Position numbers and translations under genes: made by a program | From: Pseudomonas neuropathica | GTDB taxonomy: Bacteria; Pseudomonadota; Gammaproteobacteria; Pseudomonadales; Pseudomonadaceae | Direction of reading: 5' to 3' | Length of the DNA stretch: 64,000 nt | Assembly: GCF_015461835.1 (NCBI RefSeq) | Contig: NZ_JACOPX010000003.1 | Coordinates: 310,001 to 374,000, forward strand | In this document: piece by piece, positions 42,822 through 51,778 of the stretch | Position numbering within the stretch: position 1 is the stretch's first letter | Layout of the letters: each line of letters begins with the position of its first letter | Notes under the pieces: model-generated | The model's database searches: none | What the model saw: the letters and a program-made list of their open reading frames with translations, nothing else | What the model was told of the DNA's origin: nothing

Positions 42822-44435
42822 TTAGAAGATCTGGGTGAACAGCCAGTAGAGGCTGCCTGACAGCAGAATGGCGGCGGGGAGTGTCAGCACCCACGCCATC
42901 AACAGGTTGCGGATGGTCTTCATCTGCAACCCGCCACCGTTGGCGACCATGGTCCCGGCTACCCCTGAAGACAACACATGCGTGGTCGACACCGGCAAAC
43001 CAAACATGTCCGCCGCGCCGATGGTCAGCATCGCCACAGTTTCCGCCGAGGCGCCCTGGGCATAGGTCAGATGGGTCTTGCCGATCTTCTCGCCGACCGT
43101 CACCACAATCCGCTTCCAGCCGACCATGGTGCCCAACCCGAGCGCGATGGCCACGGCGATCTTCACCCACAGCGGAATAAACCGTGTGGCGTTGTCGATC
43201 TGTTGCTTGAACAGTTGCAGTTTGCTGCTGGTGTCAGCGTCGAAATTGCCGACCTTGTTCTTGTCCATCAGGCGAATGCTTTCGCTGGCCAGGTACATGT
43301 CGTTACGCACGTTGCCCATGGCTTCGGCCGGGACTTTCGCCAGCGAGCCGTAGCCTTTGACTTCTTCACCGATGTGCCCGGTGAGAGCGGCGAGGGCGGG
43401 GATCAGTTGCGGCGTGGCGTCCTTGCTGCGCACGTAATCGGAGAGCACCGCACGCGGATCGGCCGGCGTCGGCAGCGGGGCATTTTTCACCAGCGCTTGC
43501 TGGGTGACTTGCGCCACGGCGGCAAACTGCAGCGATTGTTCTTCGGGCATGGTGCGGTTCAAGGCGTAGGCCATCGGCAACGTGCCGACCAGAATCAGCA
43601 TGATCAGGCCCATGCCTTTCTGGCCGTCATTGGAGCCGTGGGCGAAGGACACGCCGGTGCAGGTCAGAATCAGCAAACCGCGAATCCACCACGGCGGCGG
43701 GGTGTTGCCTTTAGGGGCCTTGTACAGCGCGCGATTCTTCACGAACGCACGCAGCGCCAGCAGCAACAGCGCCGCGCAGCCGAAACCCACCAGTGGCGAC
43801 AGGAGCAAGGCGTAACCGATCTTGGTTGCCTGCGCCCAATCGACACCGCTGGTGCCGTCGCGGCCGTGCATCAAGGCATTGGCCACGCCGACGCCGATGA
43901 TCGAACCGATCAGCGTGTGCGAAGACGATGCCGGCAAACCGAGCCACCAGGTGCCGAGATTCCACAGGATCGCCGCGATCAGCAGGGCGAAAATCATCGA
44001 GAAACCGGCAGACGAACCGACCTGCAGAATCAACTCCACCGGCAGCAACGCGATGATGCCGAACGCCACCGCGCCGCTCGAAAGCAACACGCCGAGAAAG
44101 TTGAAGAACCCCGACCAGACCACTGCCACATTCGGCGGCAGCGAGTGGGTGTAAATCACCGTCGCGACGGCGTTGGCGGTGTCGTGGAAACCGTTGACGA
44201 ACTCGAAACCCAAGGCAATCAGCAGCGCCACGCCGAGCAGCAGGAACGGCGTCCACGTGGTGACCACCGTGCCGAGTTCGTGCATGTCATGCATCAGGCT
44301 GTAGGCAGTGAACAGCATCCCCATCGCCAGCACCGCGAAAAAGATCACGTAGGTGAACGGGCCGGTTTTTTTATCAAGAGCCGGCCTGCCGCTGGCGGCG
44401 GACGCAGGGCTGGCGGTCAGGGAGGGAGTAGCCAT
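42822..44435 (-). CDS. Inorganic phosphate transporter, PiT family
   Basis: A 537-residue inner-membrane phosphate:H+ (metal-phosphate) symporter. Two PHO4 signatures are visible: GFHDTANAVATV in the N-terminal half (about 93-104) and SFAHGSNDGQKGMG in the C-terminal half, as in PitA. The N-terminus is extended by about 25 polar residues rich in Ala and Ser. ATG 44435 is preceded by CAGGATTGTCCTGCC; upstream in-frame starts have none. It converges on a LysR gene and is followed (upstream side) by a corA-like gene in the same orientation across a REP. Confidence 0.9.
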   Translation of the reverse strand: MATPSLTASPASAASGRPALDKKTGPFTYVIFFAVLAMGMLFTAYSLMHDMHELGTVVTTWTPFLLLGVALLIALGFEFVNGFHDTANAVATVIYTHSLPPNVAVVWSGFFNFLGVLLSSGAVAFGIIALLPVELILQVGSSAGFSMIFALLIAAILWNLGTWWLGLPASSSHTLIGSIIGVGVANALMHGRDGTSGVDWAQATKIGYALLLSPLVGFGCAALLLLALRAFVKNRALYKAPKGNTPPPWWIRGLLILTCTGVSFAHGSNDGQKGMGLIMLILVGTLPMAYALNRTMPEEQSLQFAAVAQVTQQALVKNAPLPTPADPRAVLSDYVRSKDATPQLIPALAALTGHIGEEVKGYGSLAKVPAEAMGNVRNDMYLASESIRLMDKNKVGNFDADTSSKLQLFKQQIDNATRFIPLWVKIAVAIALGLGTMVGWKRIVVTVGEKIGKTHLTYAQGASAETVAMLTIGAADMFGLPVSTTHVLSSGVAGTMVANGGGLQMKTIRNLLMAWVLTLPAAILLSGSLYWLFTQIF

Positions 44436-44556
44436 GGCAGGACAATCCTGAGCGAGGGAAGGAATGTCGCCCATGATCGTTGCAGAATGTTACAGGGAGA
44501 CTGCGCCATGTCAGTGTTTGGCTGAATAGCCTGACCATTGATCTGGAGGCAAAATC

Positions 44557-44633
44557 AAAAGATCGCAGCCTTCGGCAGCTCCTACAGGGGGAACTCATTC
44601 CAAGGTAGGAGCTGCCGAAGGCTGCGATCTTTG
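44557..44633. repeat. REP palindrome, family C
   Basis: AAAAGATCGCAGCCTTCGGC and its inverse GCCGAAGGCTGCGATCTTT surround about 35 bases. It lies between the 3' end of the CorA-type gene and the start of the phosphate transporter gene, both on the minus strand. Confidence 0.9.
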
Positions 44634-44636
44634 TTC

Positions 44637-45659
44637 TTAGTAATCCCCGCGCTTGCGAAATGCCCATCGCCCGGCAATCACAGTAAACGTCGCTACCAGC
44701 GCAACCAATATCCAGAACCCTTCCGGATCCTGCGACAACGGCACCCCGCCCACATTCATTCCGAAAAAACCGGCAATGATGTTGATCGGCAGCGCCAGCA
44801 CCGTCACCACGGTCAAAGTAAACAGCGTGCGGTTGCTCTGTTCGTTGAGGTTGGCAGCGATCTCTTCCTGCAACAGTTTGATCCGCTCACCCAGCGCAGT
44901 GAGGTCGTTGATGATCAGCGCAAACTCCTCGGTGGATTTGCGCAGCTCCTTGACGTCCTCCTTTTGCAACCAGGGCGGCGGCCGGTTGAGCAGACGCAGC
45001 AGCGAACCCGGCTCCAGCGCCAGCAGCCGTTGCAGCCGCACCAGCACACGGCGATTGGCGCCGAGTTCGGCACGGTTGGTCGACAGCCGCGAGGAGAGCA
45101 ATTCGTCCTCGACCTGATCGACGCTCATGCTGGTCTTGCGCACGATCTGCGTGAGTACTTCGCCCTGATCGCGCAGCAGATGCACGAGCAATTCCGAGGG
45201 CGAACGAAAACGCTCGCCGGCCTTCACCGACGAGCGCAATTTATCCACCGAGTGCAGCGGTTGCAGACGCGCACTGACGATCAGTTTGCTGCGCACACAG
45301 ACCCACAGCGTCGACACGTCCGAGGAGACCATGCTGCTGAGGTTGAACACCACATCGTTGACCACCGCCAGCAACGCCGAGTCGACATGCTCGATGCGCG
45401 TCGACCGCGAACCTTCGTGCAACGCTTCGAAAAACTCCTCGGGCAATTGCAGATGACTTTTCATCCAGCGCTCGCACGCCGCATGCGCCAGATTGAGGTG
45501 CAGCCAAAGGAATTCGCCCGTGTCGTTATCGTCCTGCAAGCAGCGCAACGCTGTCGCCGAGTCGACTTCGCGGCCACGTTCGCCGGGCAGGAAACGAAAG
45601 CCGTAGAGCAGGCCAAACAGATCGGGATCGCGATGGCTGATATCGAGGCTGTGGTTCAT
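44637..45659 (-). CDS. CorA-family metal transporter (ZntB-like)
   Basis: A 340-residue 2-TM divalent cation transporter. The C-terminal helices carry the GMN motif (FGMNVGGVP), followed by a second helix ending KRGDY. The long cytoplasmic N-domain and FGFRFLPGERG start resemble ZntB, which moves Zn2+; Mg2+ or other ions are possible. I chose ATG 45659; an in-frame ATG at 45722 would add 21 residues, and neither has a clear ribosome site. Confidence 0.82.
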   Translation of the reverse strand: MNHSLDISHRDPDLFGLLYGFRFLPGERGREVDSATALRCLQDDNDTGEFLWLHLNLAHAACERWMKSHLQLPEEFFEALHEGSRSTRIEHVDSALLAVVNDVVFNLSSMVSSDVSTLWVCVRSKLIVSARLQPLHSVDKLRSSVKAGERFRSPSELLVHLLRDQGEVLTQIVRKTSMSVDQVEDELLSSRLSTNRAELGANRRVLVRLQRLLALEPGSLLRLLNRPPPWLQKEDVKELRKSTEEFALIINDLTALGERIKLLQEEIAANLNEQSNRTLFTLTVVTVLALPINIIAGFFGMNVGGVPLSQDPEGFWILVALVATFTVIAGRWAFRKRGDY

Positions 45660-45935
45660 GAAGGCTCGCTGCGAGGAGGGTGCGTCGGTCGCGCAAATGG
45701 CAGGTTCACTGAGCCGCATCATCGCAATGTCACATGACGTTTGTGTGACAGCAAAGTGACGCCAAATCAGCGACTTACCGGCGGTCGGGATTTCTTCAAG
45801 AAACGCTCTGGTGCGCCGATCACGCTTGGGTTACGTTGCGCGCGCTTGGCCATGAGCCAAGGCGTGCCGACAGGGATGTCCGGCAAATTTCACGCCTTAT
45901 CGGGCGTGCCTCATCCTTGTCCTGAGTATCTTTCG

Positions 45936-47558
45936 ATGCTGCAAAAATCCCTGAGAGCGCAAATTCTCGCCCTGCTGAGCGGCAGCCTGCTGGCGATGCT
46001 GTTGATCGCCCTGGCCTGTTTTCACTTTCTGTCCAACGGCGTGCAGAGTTACAGCCAGTTGATCGCCGGTCCCTTGCACACTTCGCAATTGATCGACGAG
46101 GCCAACCTGCAATTCAAGGTGCAGGTGCAGGAATGGAAAAACGTTCTGCTGCGCGGCAAGCAACCGGCGGATCTGAGCAAATATTGGGGGCAGTTCGAAG
46201 ATCGTCAGCGCGACGTGCAGAACATCCTCGGCGAACTGGCCGGGCAGAAAGGCCTCGAGCCGAGCCTGAAAAACCGTATCGAACGCCTGCGCGATGAGCA
46301 TCGTCAGCTCGGTTCCGCCTATCAGAAGGGCCGCGATGCCTACGTGGCCGCCGGTGGCGATCCGACGGCGGGTGACACAGCGGTCAAAGGCGTCGATCGC
46401 GCCACCAGCGATCAGATGAGCGAACTGGTCGCCGAATTGCGCAAGCAAGGTACAGAGCAGTCGGCGCTGATCAGTGCCGAAGCCGATCGCACGGTGTTGT
46501 TCGGACTGTTGGTGATGCTCGCATCGGGCCTGCTGATCGGCCTGCTGAGCCTGTGGCTGGTCAACCGCAACCTGGTCGAGCCAATCCGCAAGCTGATCGA
46601 TTACGTCACTCAGTTGAGTCGCGGCAAACTCGCCGAGCGCGTGGTCAGCGACCGCCAGGATGAGCTGGGCAACCTCGCCGCCGCCGCCAACACCTTGCGC
46701 GATTTCCTCGCCGAAACCTTCACCCGTTTGCAACGCAGCGCCAGCGATCTGGATAGCGCCAGTGGCGAGTTGAATGCGATCGCCACGACCATGGCCGGCG
46801 GCACCAACGAACAATTCAATCGCACCGATCAAGTGGCCACGGCGATGAATGAAATGTCCGCCACCGCCCAGGAAGTGGCGCGTCACGCCGCTGATGCTGC
46901 GCGTGCGGCCGACGATGCCGACCAGTCCGCCCAGCAGGGTGAAAAGGTCATGCAGAGCACCATCCACTCGATCACCCAGATGCGCGGCGAAATCGCCAAT
47001 ACCGCCACGGTGATCCGTCGTCTGGAAGCCGACAGCGGCCGCATCGGCAAAGTGCTGGAAGTGATTCGCGGCATCGCCGAACAGACCAACCTGCTGGCCT
47101 TGAACGCGGCCATCGAAGCGGCGCGCGCCGGTGAGGCCGGGCGTGGTTTTGCCGTGGTCGCCGATGAAGTACGCAACCTCGCACAACGCACCGCCGAGTC
47201 GATCATCGAGATCAACCAGATCATCCAGAGCGTGCAGACCGGCGCGGTGGACGCGGCGCAAGCCATCGACAGCGGCCAGACGCGCAGTGATGAAAGCGTC
47301 GAGCAGGTGACCCAGGCCGGCGCGATGCTGGAGCGCATCACCCACGCGGTGGAAGCGATCCGCGACATGAACCGTCAGATTGCGACCGCCGCCGAAGAGC
47401 AGACCTCGGTGGCCGAGGACATCTCGCGCAACCTCACCGAGATCACCTCGATCGCCAGCACCAACCTCGACAACGTGCAGCGCACCGAAAGCGCGAGTCA
47501 GAACCTGCACAGTCTGTCGGGGGAGCTGAACGAAGTCACCGCGCGTCTGAGTGCCTGA
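45936..47558 (+). CDS. Methyl-accepting chemotaxis protein (transmembrane)
   Basis: A 540-residue chemoreceptor with TM1 (about 9-31), a periplasmic helical bundle (32-185, [20 protein letters not shown] is 4HB-like), TM2 (about 190-212), HAMP (213-265) and a signalling hairpin with the conserved tip [41 protein letters not shown]. It senses an unknown ligand. ATG 45936 follows GAGTATCTTTCG, a weak site; an in-frame ATG far upstream is not convincing. It is divergent from the CorA-type gene and is followed by a stem-loop. Confidence 0.9.
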   Translation: MLQKSLRAQILALLSGSLLAMLLIALACFHFLSNGVQSYSQLIAGPLHTSQLIDEANLQFKVQVQEWKNVLLRGKQPADLSKYWGQFEDRQRDVQNILGELAGQKGLEPSLKNRIERLRDEHRQLGSAYQKGRDAYVAAGGDPTAGDTAVKGVDRATSDQMSELVAELRKQGTEQSALISAEADRTVLFGLLVMLASGLLIGLLSLWLVNRNLVEPIRKLIDYVTQLSRGKLAERVVSDRQDELGNLAAAANTLRDFLAETFTRLQRSASDLDSASGELNAIATTMAGGTNEQFNRTDQVATAMNEMSATAQEVARHAADAARAADDADQSAQQGEKVMQSTIHSITQMRGEIANTATVIRRLEADSGRIGKVLEVIRGIAEQTNLLALNAAIEAARAGEAGRGFAVVADEVRNLAQRTAESIIEINQIIQSVQTGAVDAAQAIDSGQTRSDESVEQVTQAGAMLERITHAVEAIRDMNRQIATAAEEQTSVAEDISRNLTEITSIASTNLDNVQRTESASQNLHSLSGELNEVTARLSA

Positions 47559-47567
47559 CGCCAATGC

Positions 47568-47602
47568 CTGTGTACCGGTTCGGATACCGAGTCGGTACAC
47601 AG
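47568..47602. terminator. Stem-loop past the chemoreceptor gene
   Basis: CTGTGTACCG and CGGTACACAG form a perfect 10-bp stem around 15 bases, starting 9 bases after the stop. There is no T run, so it may be a weak terminator or processing site. Confidence 0.6.
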
Positions 47603-47635
47603 TCGATCTCAAATTGAAGCAGCCGTGGTCGATGA

Positions 47636-47653
47636 CCGGTTATCTATAACCGG
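47636..47653. promoter_or_regulatory. Perfect 18-base palindrome before the FlxA-like gene
   Basis: CCGGTTATCTATAACCGG is CCGGTTAT, CT, ATAACCGG: arms of 8 bp around CT. It lies 15 bases before the ATG at 47669, overlapping the likely leader, so it could be an operator or mRNA element. Confidence 0.4.
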
Positions 47654-47668
47654 CATTGGAGCCTTTCC

Positions 47669-48112
47669 ATGGTCAGCATCACTTCTGTTTCGATCAATCA
47701 GACCGTCAGCGCACCTTCCAGCAAAACCGCAATCAGCGACGTCGGTGACGATACCTCGACCACGGCAGCCGCCAGCACTGGCGTGAAAGCGGACACCAGC
47801 AAAGTGGCTGCGGGCGGTGGTGCGGCACCTGCGGGTGACAGCGATTCCAGCAGTGAAGAATCGGATTCGGTGAAGGAACTGCGCAAGCAGATTGCCGAGT
47901 TGCAGAAGCAATTGCAGGAGGAGCAGCAAGCGCTGCAAGCGGCCCAGGCGAAGCAGGAAAGTTCGGATGCCAAGGCTGCCGAAGTAGCCGCTGCACAGGC
48001 GCAGATCACTGCCACCTCGGCCTCCCTGTCCACCGCCACTGCCTCATTGTTGCAGGCCTTGCAGGATTCCGACTCGAGCACCTCGGGTTCTTTGGTCAGC
48101 ACCTCGGTGTGA
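47669..48112 (+). CDS. FlxA-like coiled-coil protein
   Basis: A 147-residue hydrophilic protein: a Ser/Thr/Ala-rich N-terminus (1-65), then a heptad coiled coil (KELRKQIAELQKQLQEEQQALQAAQAKQ, about 70-97) as in FlxA-like proteins, and a Ser-rich tail ending LVSTSV. FlxA-like proteins are associated with motility genes and have no known biochemical role. The GGAGCCTTTCC leader gives the ribosome site. A perfect palindrome lies just before it and a family D repeat follows. Confidence 0.75.
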   Translation: MVSITSVSINQTVSAPSSKTAISDVGDDTSTTAAASTGVKADTSKVAAGGGAAPAGDSDSSSEESDSVKELRKQIAELQKQLQEEQQALQAAQAKQESSDAKAAEVAAAQAQITATSASLSTATASLLQALQDSDSSTSGSLVSTSV

Positions 48113-48121
48113 TGCCCTTTT

Positions 48122-48327
48122 CCCTCACCCTAGCCCTCTCCCAAGGGAGAGGGAACTGACCGTGGTGACTATTTGAGGTACGCCGACCTGAAATATCGAG
48201 GCGCACTCAGGTCTTGGTGTTTTCTTGTCGGCTGCAAGATTGCGAGTCGAACTCAGGCCTTGAATAGCCCCCGATCGGCTCCCTTTCCCCCTCGCCCCCC
48301 TGGGGGAGAGGGCTGGGGTGAGGGGGA
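48122..48327. repeat. Large intergenic palindromic repeat, family D
   Basis: Arms CCCTCACCCTAGCCCTCTCC and GAGAGGGCTGGGGTGAGGGG enclose about 160 bases with GTACGCCGACCTGAAATATC and GTCGAACTCAGGCCTTG internal blocks. It lies between the converging FlxA-like and PepSY genes. Confidence 0.85.
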
Positions 48328-48373
48328 GAAAATCTCACTGACAACGCATCAACAAAACCAAACACCAGACACA

Positions 48374-48410
48374 AAAAAAGCCGCACGATTTCTCAATCGT
48401 GCGGCTTTCC
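48374..48410 (-). terminator. Terminator of the PepSY gene (minus strand)
   Basis: Read on the minus strand, AAGCCGCACGATT pairs with AATCGTGCGGCTT around GAG and is followed by T residues. It is 13 bases past the stop of the PepSY gene and strong in both directions. Confidence 0.85.
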
Positions 48411-48422
48411 CTATTTGCGGTA

Positions 48423-48728
48423 TCAAGTGTCTTGCTTGTTGCTCAACACCTTGCCAGTGGTCGCATCAAAGTCCACATCGAACTCTTTGCCATCAGCGGT
48501 CTTCAGTTCAACTTCGTACTCATAACCGTTGAAGTGGTTATCCAGGTCCGTGTCAGTAATAGTCGCACCCGGATGCAGTTTCAGCGCTTCGGCATTCATC
48601 GATTCCAGCGACTTGATCTTGCCTTCCTTGACCAGTTGCGGGATCTGGTCGACGCGGACATCAGCCAGGGCCACGCCAGCAGTGAGGGTCAGGGCAGCGG
48701 CGGTAAACAGGGCAGTCAAAGTTTTCAT
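48423..48728 (-). CDS. Exported PepSY-domain protein
   Basis: A 101-residue protein with a Sec signal peptide (cut after VALA, residue 22) and one PepSY domain: EGKIKSLESMNAEALKLHPGATITDTDLDNHFNGYEYEVELKTADGKEFDVDFDATTGKVL. Single-domain PepSY proteins are thought to bind or inhibit periplasmic peptidases; in Pseudomonas they can be metal-responsive. GGAATGAGCCG precedes the ATG. It converges on the FlxA-like gene. Confidence 0.88.
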   Translation of the reverse strand: MKTLTALFTAAALTLTAGVALADVRVDQIPQLVKEGKIKSLESMNAEALKLHPGATITDTDLDNHFNGYEYEVELKTADGKEFDVDFDATTGKVLSNKQDT

Positions 48729-48889
48729 CGGCTCATTCCTTGGGTGACTCGTTTAAGTGGCCTCAGGTTACCCAGCGCAACTTAACTCACCCTTAAAACC
48801 CTGCACCCAAACAAAACGGGCAAGCCATGCACCTGCACAGAACCTGTGAGAGCGTGGCTTGCCCGTGATGATGGCGCCTGGATTTCAGA

Positions 48890-50017
48890 TCAGAACCCGT
48901 TGTTCTTCAACACCTGATCAACACTGCCGGCCGCCGGGCGTTTGTAGAACTTCAACAATTCGCTGGCGCGGTTGGTGAAGATGCCGTCGACACCGGCCGC
49001 CATGACTTTCTCGAAGTCCACCGGCTCGTCAACGGTGTAGACGTGCACCAGCATGCCCTGATCGTGGGTGTATTGGTTCATCCACGGTTGCACCAGATCC
49101 GAATAGCTCTGATCGCCGCCCTTGGTCAGCTTCGCCGACGGGCCGGTACCGATGGCACCTTGCGACTTGGCGTAGTCCACCCATTGCTTGAATTCGGCTT
49201 CGGACTTCGGCTCTTGTTTGCCGTAGAAAACGTTTTTGTCTTTCTCGCCGGACTCGGCAAAGGTCACTTTCGATTTCGGCTCGATGCTGCCTTCACCGAC
49301 CCACAGCAGGAGGATCTTCGGCACTTGCGGCATTTCTTTTTCCAGCAGGGCAAGGCTGTTCTTCTCGAACGTCTGCAGGATCACCTTGCCTTTACCCTGA
49401 CCAACACCCAGTGCGCTTTTCGCCAGCTTCGAACCGGCCGGGCTCAGCCAGCCGCGATCCTGGAGTTTTTCCTTGAGGTCTTTCTCGATCCCGGGAAACA
49501 GCTGCGGCTCTTTGGTCTCGATGTACAGGCCCGGCTTGTGTTGCGGATTGGCCTGAGCGATGTCGATGATTTCATCGAGGGTCAGAATTTTCAGCCCGGT
49601 GTAGGACGGGCGGGCACGATCCGGGTACTTGGCGTTAAACCAGCTGCCCGCGTCGAGGGTTTTCAGTTCGGCCATGGTGAACGCGGTTGCCGAGGCATCC
49701 TTGCGCTCCGGAAACTTGGTGGCGACGTCGGTGGTGCGTTGCAGGTTGTCGTCGTGCAGGGCGAACAGCACGCCGTCCTTGCTGCGCTGCAGGTCCATTT
49801 CCAGGTAATCGGCGCCGAGGTCGCGGGCCAGTTTGTAGGACGCGGCGGTGGATTCCGGTGCATCGAAGGACGCGCCACGGTGAGCAATCACCGCCGGGTG
49901 CGGGATGCCGTTGGCGGCAGCGATCGCTTTCGGGTCGGTTTGGCTGGCAGCGTGTGCCTGGCCAAGACCGAGCAGCAGGCTCAGGACCAGAGCGCTTTTG
50001 GTGAAAGTGGCGGGCAT
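48890..50017 (-). CDS. glpQ: Glycerophosphodiester phosphodiesterase, periplasmic GlpQ
   Basis: It hydrolyses glycerophosphodiesters such as glycerophosphocholine to glycerol 3-phosphate and an alcohol. The 375-residue protein has a signal peptide (cut after AHA, residue 23) and the GDPD catalytic blocks VIAHRGASFDAPESTAAS (43-60, His46 and Arg47), LEMDLQRSKDGVLFALHDD (72-90, Glu73, Asp75, His88) and a C-terminal VDGIFTN segment. ATG 50017 follows AAAGGAACTCGAAC; an open frame upstream of it has no ribosome site. It is divergent from a DUF2025 gene. Confidence 0.92.
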   Translation of the reverse strand: MPATFTKSALVLSLLLGLGQAHAASQTDPKAIAAANGIPHPAVIAHRGASFDAPESTAASYKLARDLGADYLEMDLQRSKDGVLFALHDDNLQRTTDVATKFPERKDASATAFTMAELKTLDAGSWFNAKYPDRARPSYTGLKILTLDEIIDIAQANPQHKPGLYIETKEPQLFPGIEKDLKEKLQDRGWLSPAGSKLAKSALGVGQGKGKVILQTFEKNSLALLEKEMPQVPKILLLWVGEGSIEPKSKVTFAESGEKDKNVFYGKQEPKSEAEFKQWVDYAKSQGAIGTGPSAKLTKGGDQSYSDLVQPWMNQYTHDQGMLVHVYTVDEPVDFEKVMAAGVDGIFTNRASELLKFYKRPAAGSVDQVLKNNGF

Positions 50018-50238
50018 GTTCGAGTTCCTTTCGCAGGGCATTTTCAAAGACGTACCTTTTAACAACTGAATTGATTGCGTGCTATCGCAGGACCGACATA
50101 AACGTATTAAAAGCGATTTTTCCTGCACTTTTGTGGCGCTGTTTGCAGTACGCTTGCCCTCGGCAGACGTCCCGGCAGAGGGCGCGCCGCTCCGTTGCCC
50201 TGCGTGTAAACCATCGATCATCTTTCGTGAGGTTTACC

Positions 50239-50565
50239 ATGCGCATCACCTCCCAACTCATCTGCCAGGCTGCCGACGATCTCAAGGGGTTTGTCGGCCT
50301 CAACCGCAAGACCGGTCAATACATCGTGCGTTTCAGCGAAGATTCGTTCGGCATGGACGTGGCGGATGACGGCATTATTCCTGTGAATGAATTCGTCTGG
50401 GCGCCGGCGACGGCGCAGACCATGACCCTTAAACGCGAGTTGATTCAGTTGTTGCTGGATCAGAACATCGATGAGCGGATCAACATCACCGAGCCGTTGC
50501 GGGTGTATATGAGCAAGGTTGAGGTGCCGGAGATTGTCGCGGTGCGCAGTCTGGTGCGCGGCTGA
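50239..50565 (+). CDS. DUF2025 family protein
   Basis: A 108-residue soluble protein conserved among pseudomonads (DUF2025), with RITSQLICQAADDLKGFVGLNRKTGQYIVRFSEDSFGMDVADDG near the N-terminus and TEPLRVYMSKVEVPEIVAVRSLV at the end. GAGGTTTACC precedes the ATG. Function is unknown. It is divergent from glpQ and converges on a monooxygenase gene across a REP. Confidence 0.85.
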   Translation: MRITSQLICQAADDLKGFVGLNRKTGQYIVRFSEDSFGMDVADDGIIPVNEFVWAPATAQTMTLKRELIQLLLDQNIDERINITEPLRVYMSKVEVPEIVAVRSLVRG

Positions 50566-50589
50566 GATTATCTGTGACAGTGCGGGCCT

Positions 50590-50666
50590 CTTCGCGAGCA
50601 AGCTCGCTCCCACATTGGATCTGCGTTGATCACAAATCCCCTGTGGGAGCGAGCTTGCTCGCGAAG
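50590..50666. repeat. REP pair, family B, divergent orientation
   Basis: TTCGCGAGCAAGCTCGCTCC and its inverse GTGGGAGCGAGCTTGCTCGC flank about 28 bases, with the GTGGG ends inward. It lies between converging DUF2025 and monooxygenase genes. Confidence 0.88.
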
Positions 50667-50690
50667 GCGGCCGAAAGCATGACCCTGCAA

Positions 50691-50996
50691 TTACTGGTTG
50701 AACCAATACTCACGCTCAACCCGGCACACCCGCGTATGAAACGCCGAATACCACTGCAAGCGCCCGCGCTCCTGAATCAGCCGATGCTCAGGGTTCTGTC
50801 GCCACGCCAGAATCGCCGCTTCGCTCTGCCAATACGACACCGTAATCCCGACGCCATCCGCGCCGCGAACCGACTCCACCCCGAGAAAACCCGGCTGTTC
50901 ACGCACTAATAATTCCATGCGTTCAGCCGCCTCGGCATAGCCGTTGTCACCCTCGGTTCGGGTCGAGGTAAAAATCACCGCAAAGCAGGACGCCAT
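50691..50996 (-). CDS. Antibiotic biosynthesis monooxygenase (ABM) domain protein
   Basis: A 101-residue ABM/EthD-like ferredoxin-fold protein: FAVIFTSTRTEGDNGYAEAAERMELLVREQPGFLGVESVRG (5-45) and TVSYWQSEAAILAWRQNPEHRLIQERG. Such small dimeric proteins act on quinones, heme or unknown small molecules. Its ATG overlaps the stop of the upstream gene as TGATG, so it is translationally coupled to the amidotransferase-like gene. Confidence 0.85.
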   Translation of the reverse strand: MASCFAVIFTSTRTEGDNGYAEAAERMELLVREQPGFLGVESVRGADGVGITVSYWQSEAAILAWRQNPEHRLIQERGRLQWYSAFHTRVCRVEREYWFNQ

Positions 50997-51700
50997 CAAC
51001 GCGGCTCCATGCAAGCTTCAACAAACGCGCGCACCAGCGGCGGCATCTGCCCTTTGAGCGCGGCACGTTCCGGTTGAAACAGCGTCGCGACAAAGAATCG
51101 GTGATCGTTGAGTTCAATCGCGCGTAAATCCCCTGACGAATCATGACCGACAGCTTGTAGCCGATCGTTCAACAGTTCCTGTTCGAACAGCGGATTCACA
51201 CCAAAGCGGCAGCGATACCCTTCACTAATCTGCGACGTTTCGTACGCCTTGGCGATCAACGAGTCGGGAACCAAGTGAATAGTGTCCACCGCTTCGACCA
51301 GCGAACAGGTCAACGGCGTAAGTACCGCGCGTTCAGAGTCGGGCGATGTTTCACCATGTTCCGCATCCACCCAGCCCAACACGTTGCGGGAAAATTCCAG
51401 CACCGCATGCTGAAAACCGCCGCAGGTGCCGAGGAACGGGCGCTGCTGTTCGCGGGCAAAACGGATTGCTCGCAGTGCGCCGTCTTCGCTTTTGTAGGGG
51501 CTGGCCGGCACGCACCAGAAACCGTCGAAATCGCCGAGTGGTGTATCGGCGTGGATCTGCTCGGTGGCCAGCCATTCGAATTGCACGTTGCGATTGAGGT
51601 GTTCGGCGACCAGGCCGAGGGCGACGGGAATGGCTTGGTGGGCGGTGACTTGCGGGTCGTAATCGCCAATCAGGGCGATACGAATGGCGCTGTTTTCCAT
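50996..51700 (-). CDS. Class I glutamine amidotransferase-like protein (CTP synthase-related) with an altered triad
   Basis: A 234-residue GATase-fold protein. PFLGTCGGFQHAV (88-100) has the nucleophile Cys93. The segment expected to read HPE, with the catalytic His and Glu, is ATLFQPERAAL (205-215), so His is replaced by Gln209. The family is a CTP-synthase C-terminal-like group found as a separate protein in pseudomonads; without the His it may have lost amidase activity. ATG 51700 lies 8 bases after a CAGGG. It overlaps the ABM gene and is divergent from a LysR gene. Confidence 0.75.
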   Translation of the reverse strand: MENSAIRIALIGDYDPQVTAHQAIPVALGLVAEHLNRNVQFEWLATEQIHADTPLGDFDGFWCVPASPYKSEDGALRAIRFAREQQRPFLGTCGGFQHAVLEFSRNVLGWVDAEHGETSPDSERAVLTPLTCSLVEAVDTIHLVPDSLIAKAYETSQISEGYRCRFGVNPLFEQELLNDRLQAVGHDSSGDLRAIELNDHRFFVATLFQPERAALKGQMPPLVRAFVEACMEPR

Positions 51701-51778
51701 GGGGGTTCCCTGCGCTTGTTGATTGATGGCACTCACTATAGATTGGCGTTCACGCACTCAACATTGGCGTTTGCCCAA

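Noticed and set aside
45897..47612. 571-codon minus-strand frame opposite the chemoreceptor
   Set aside because: Antisense shadow of a clear MCP gene; no domain.
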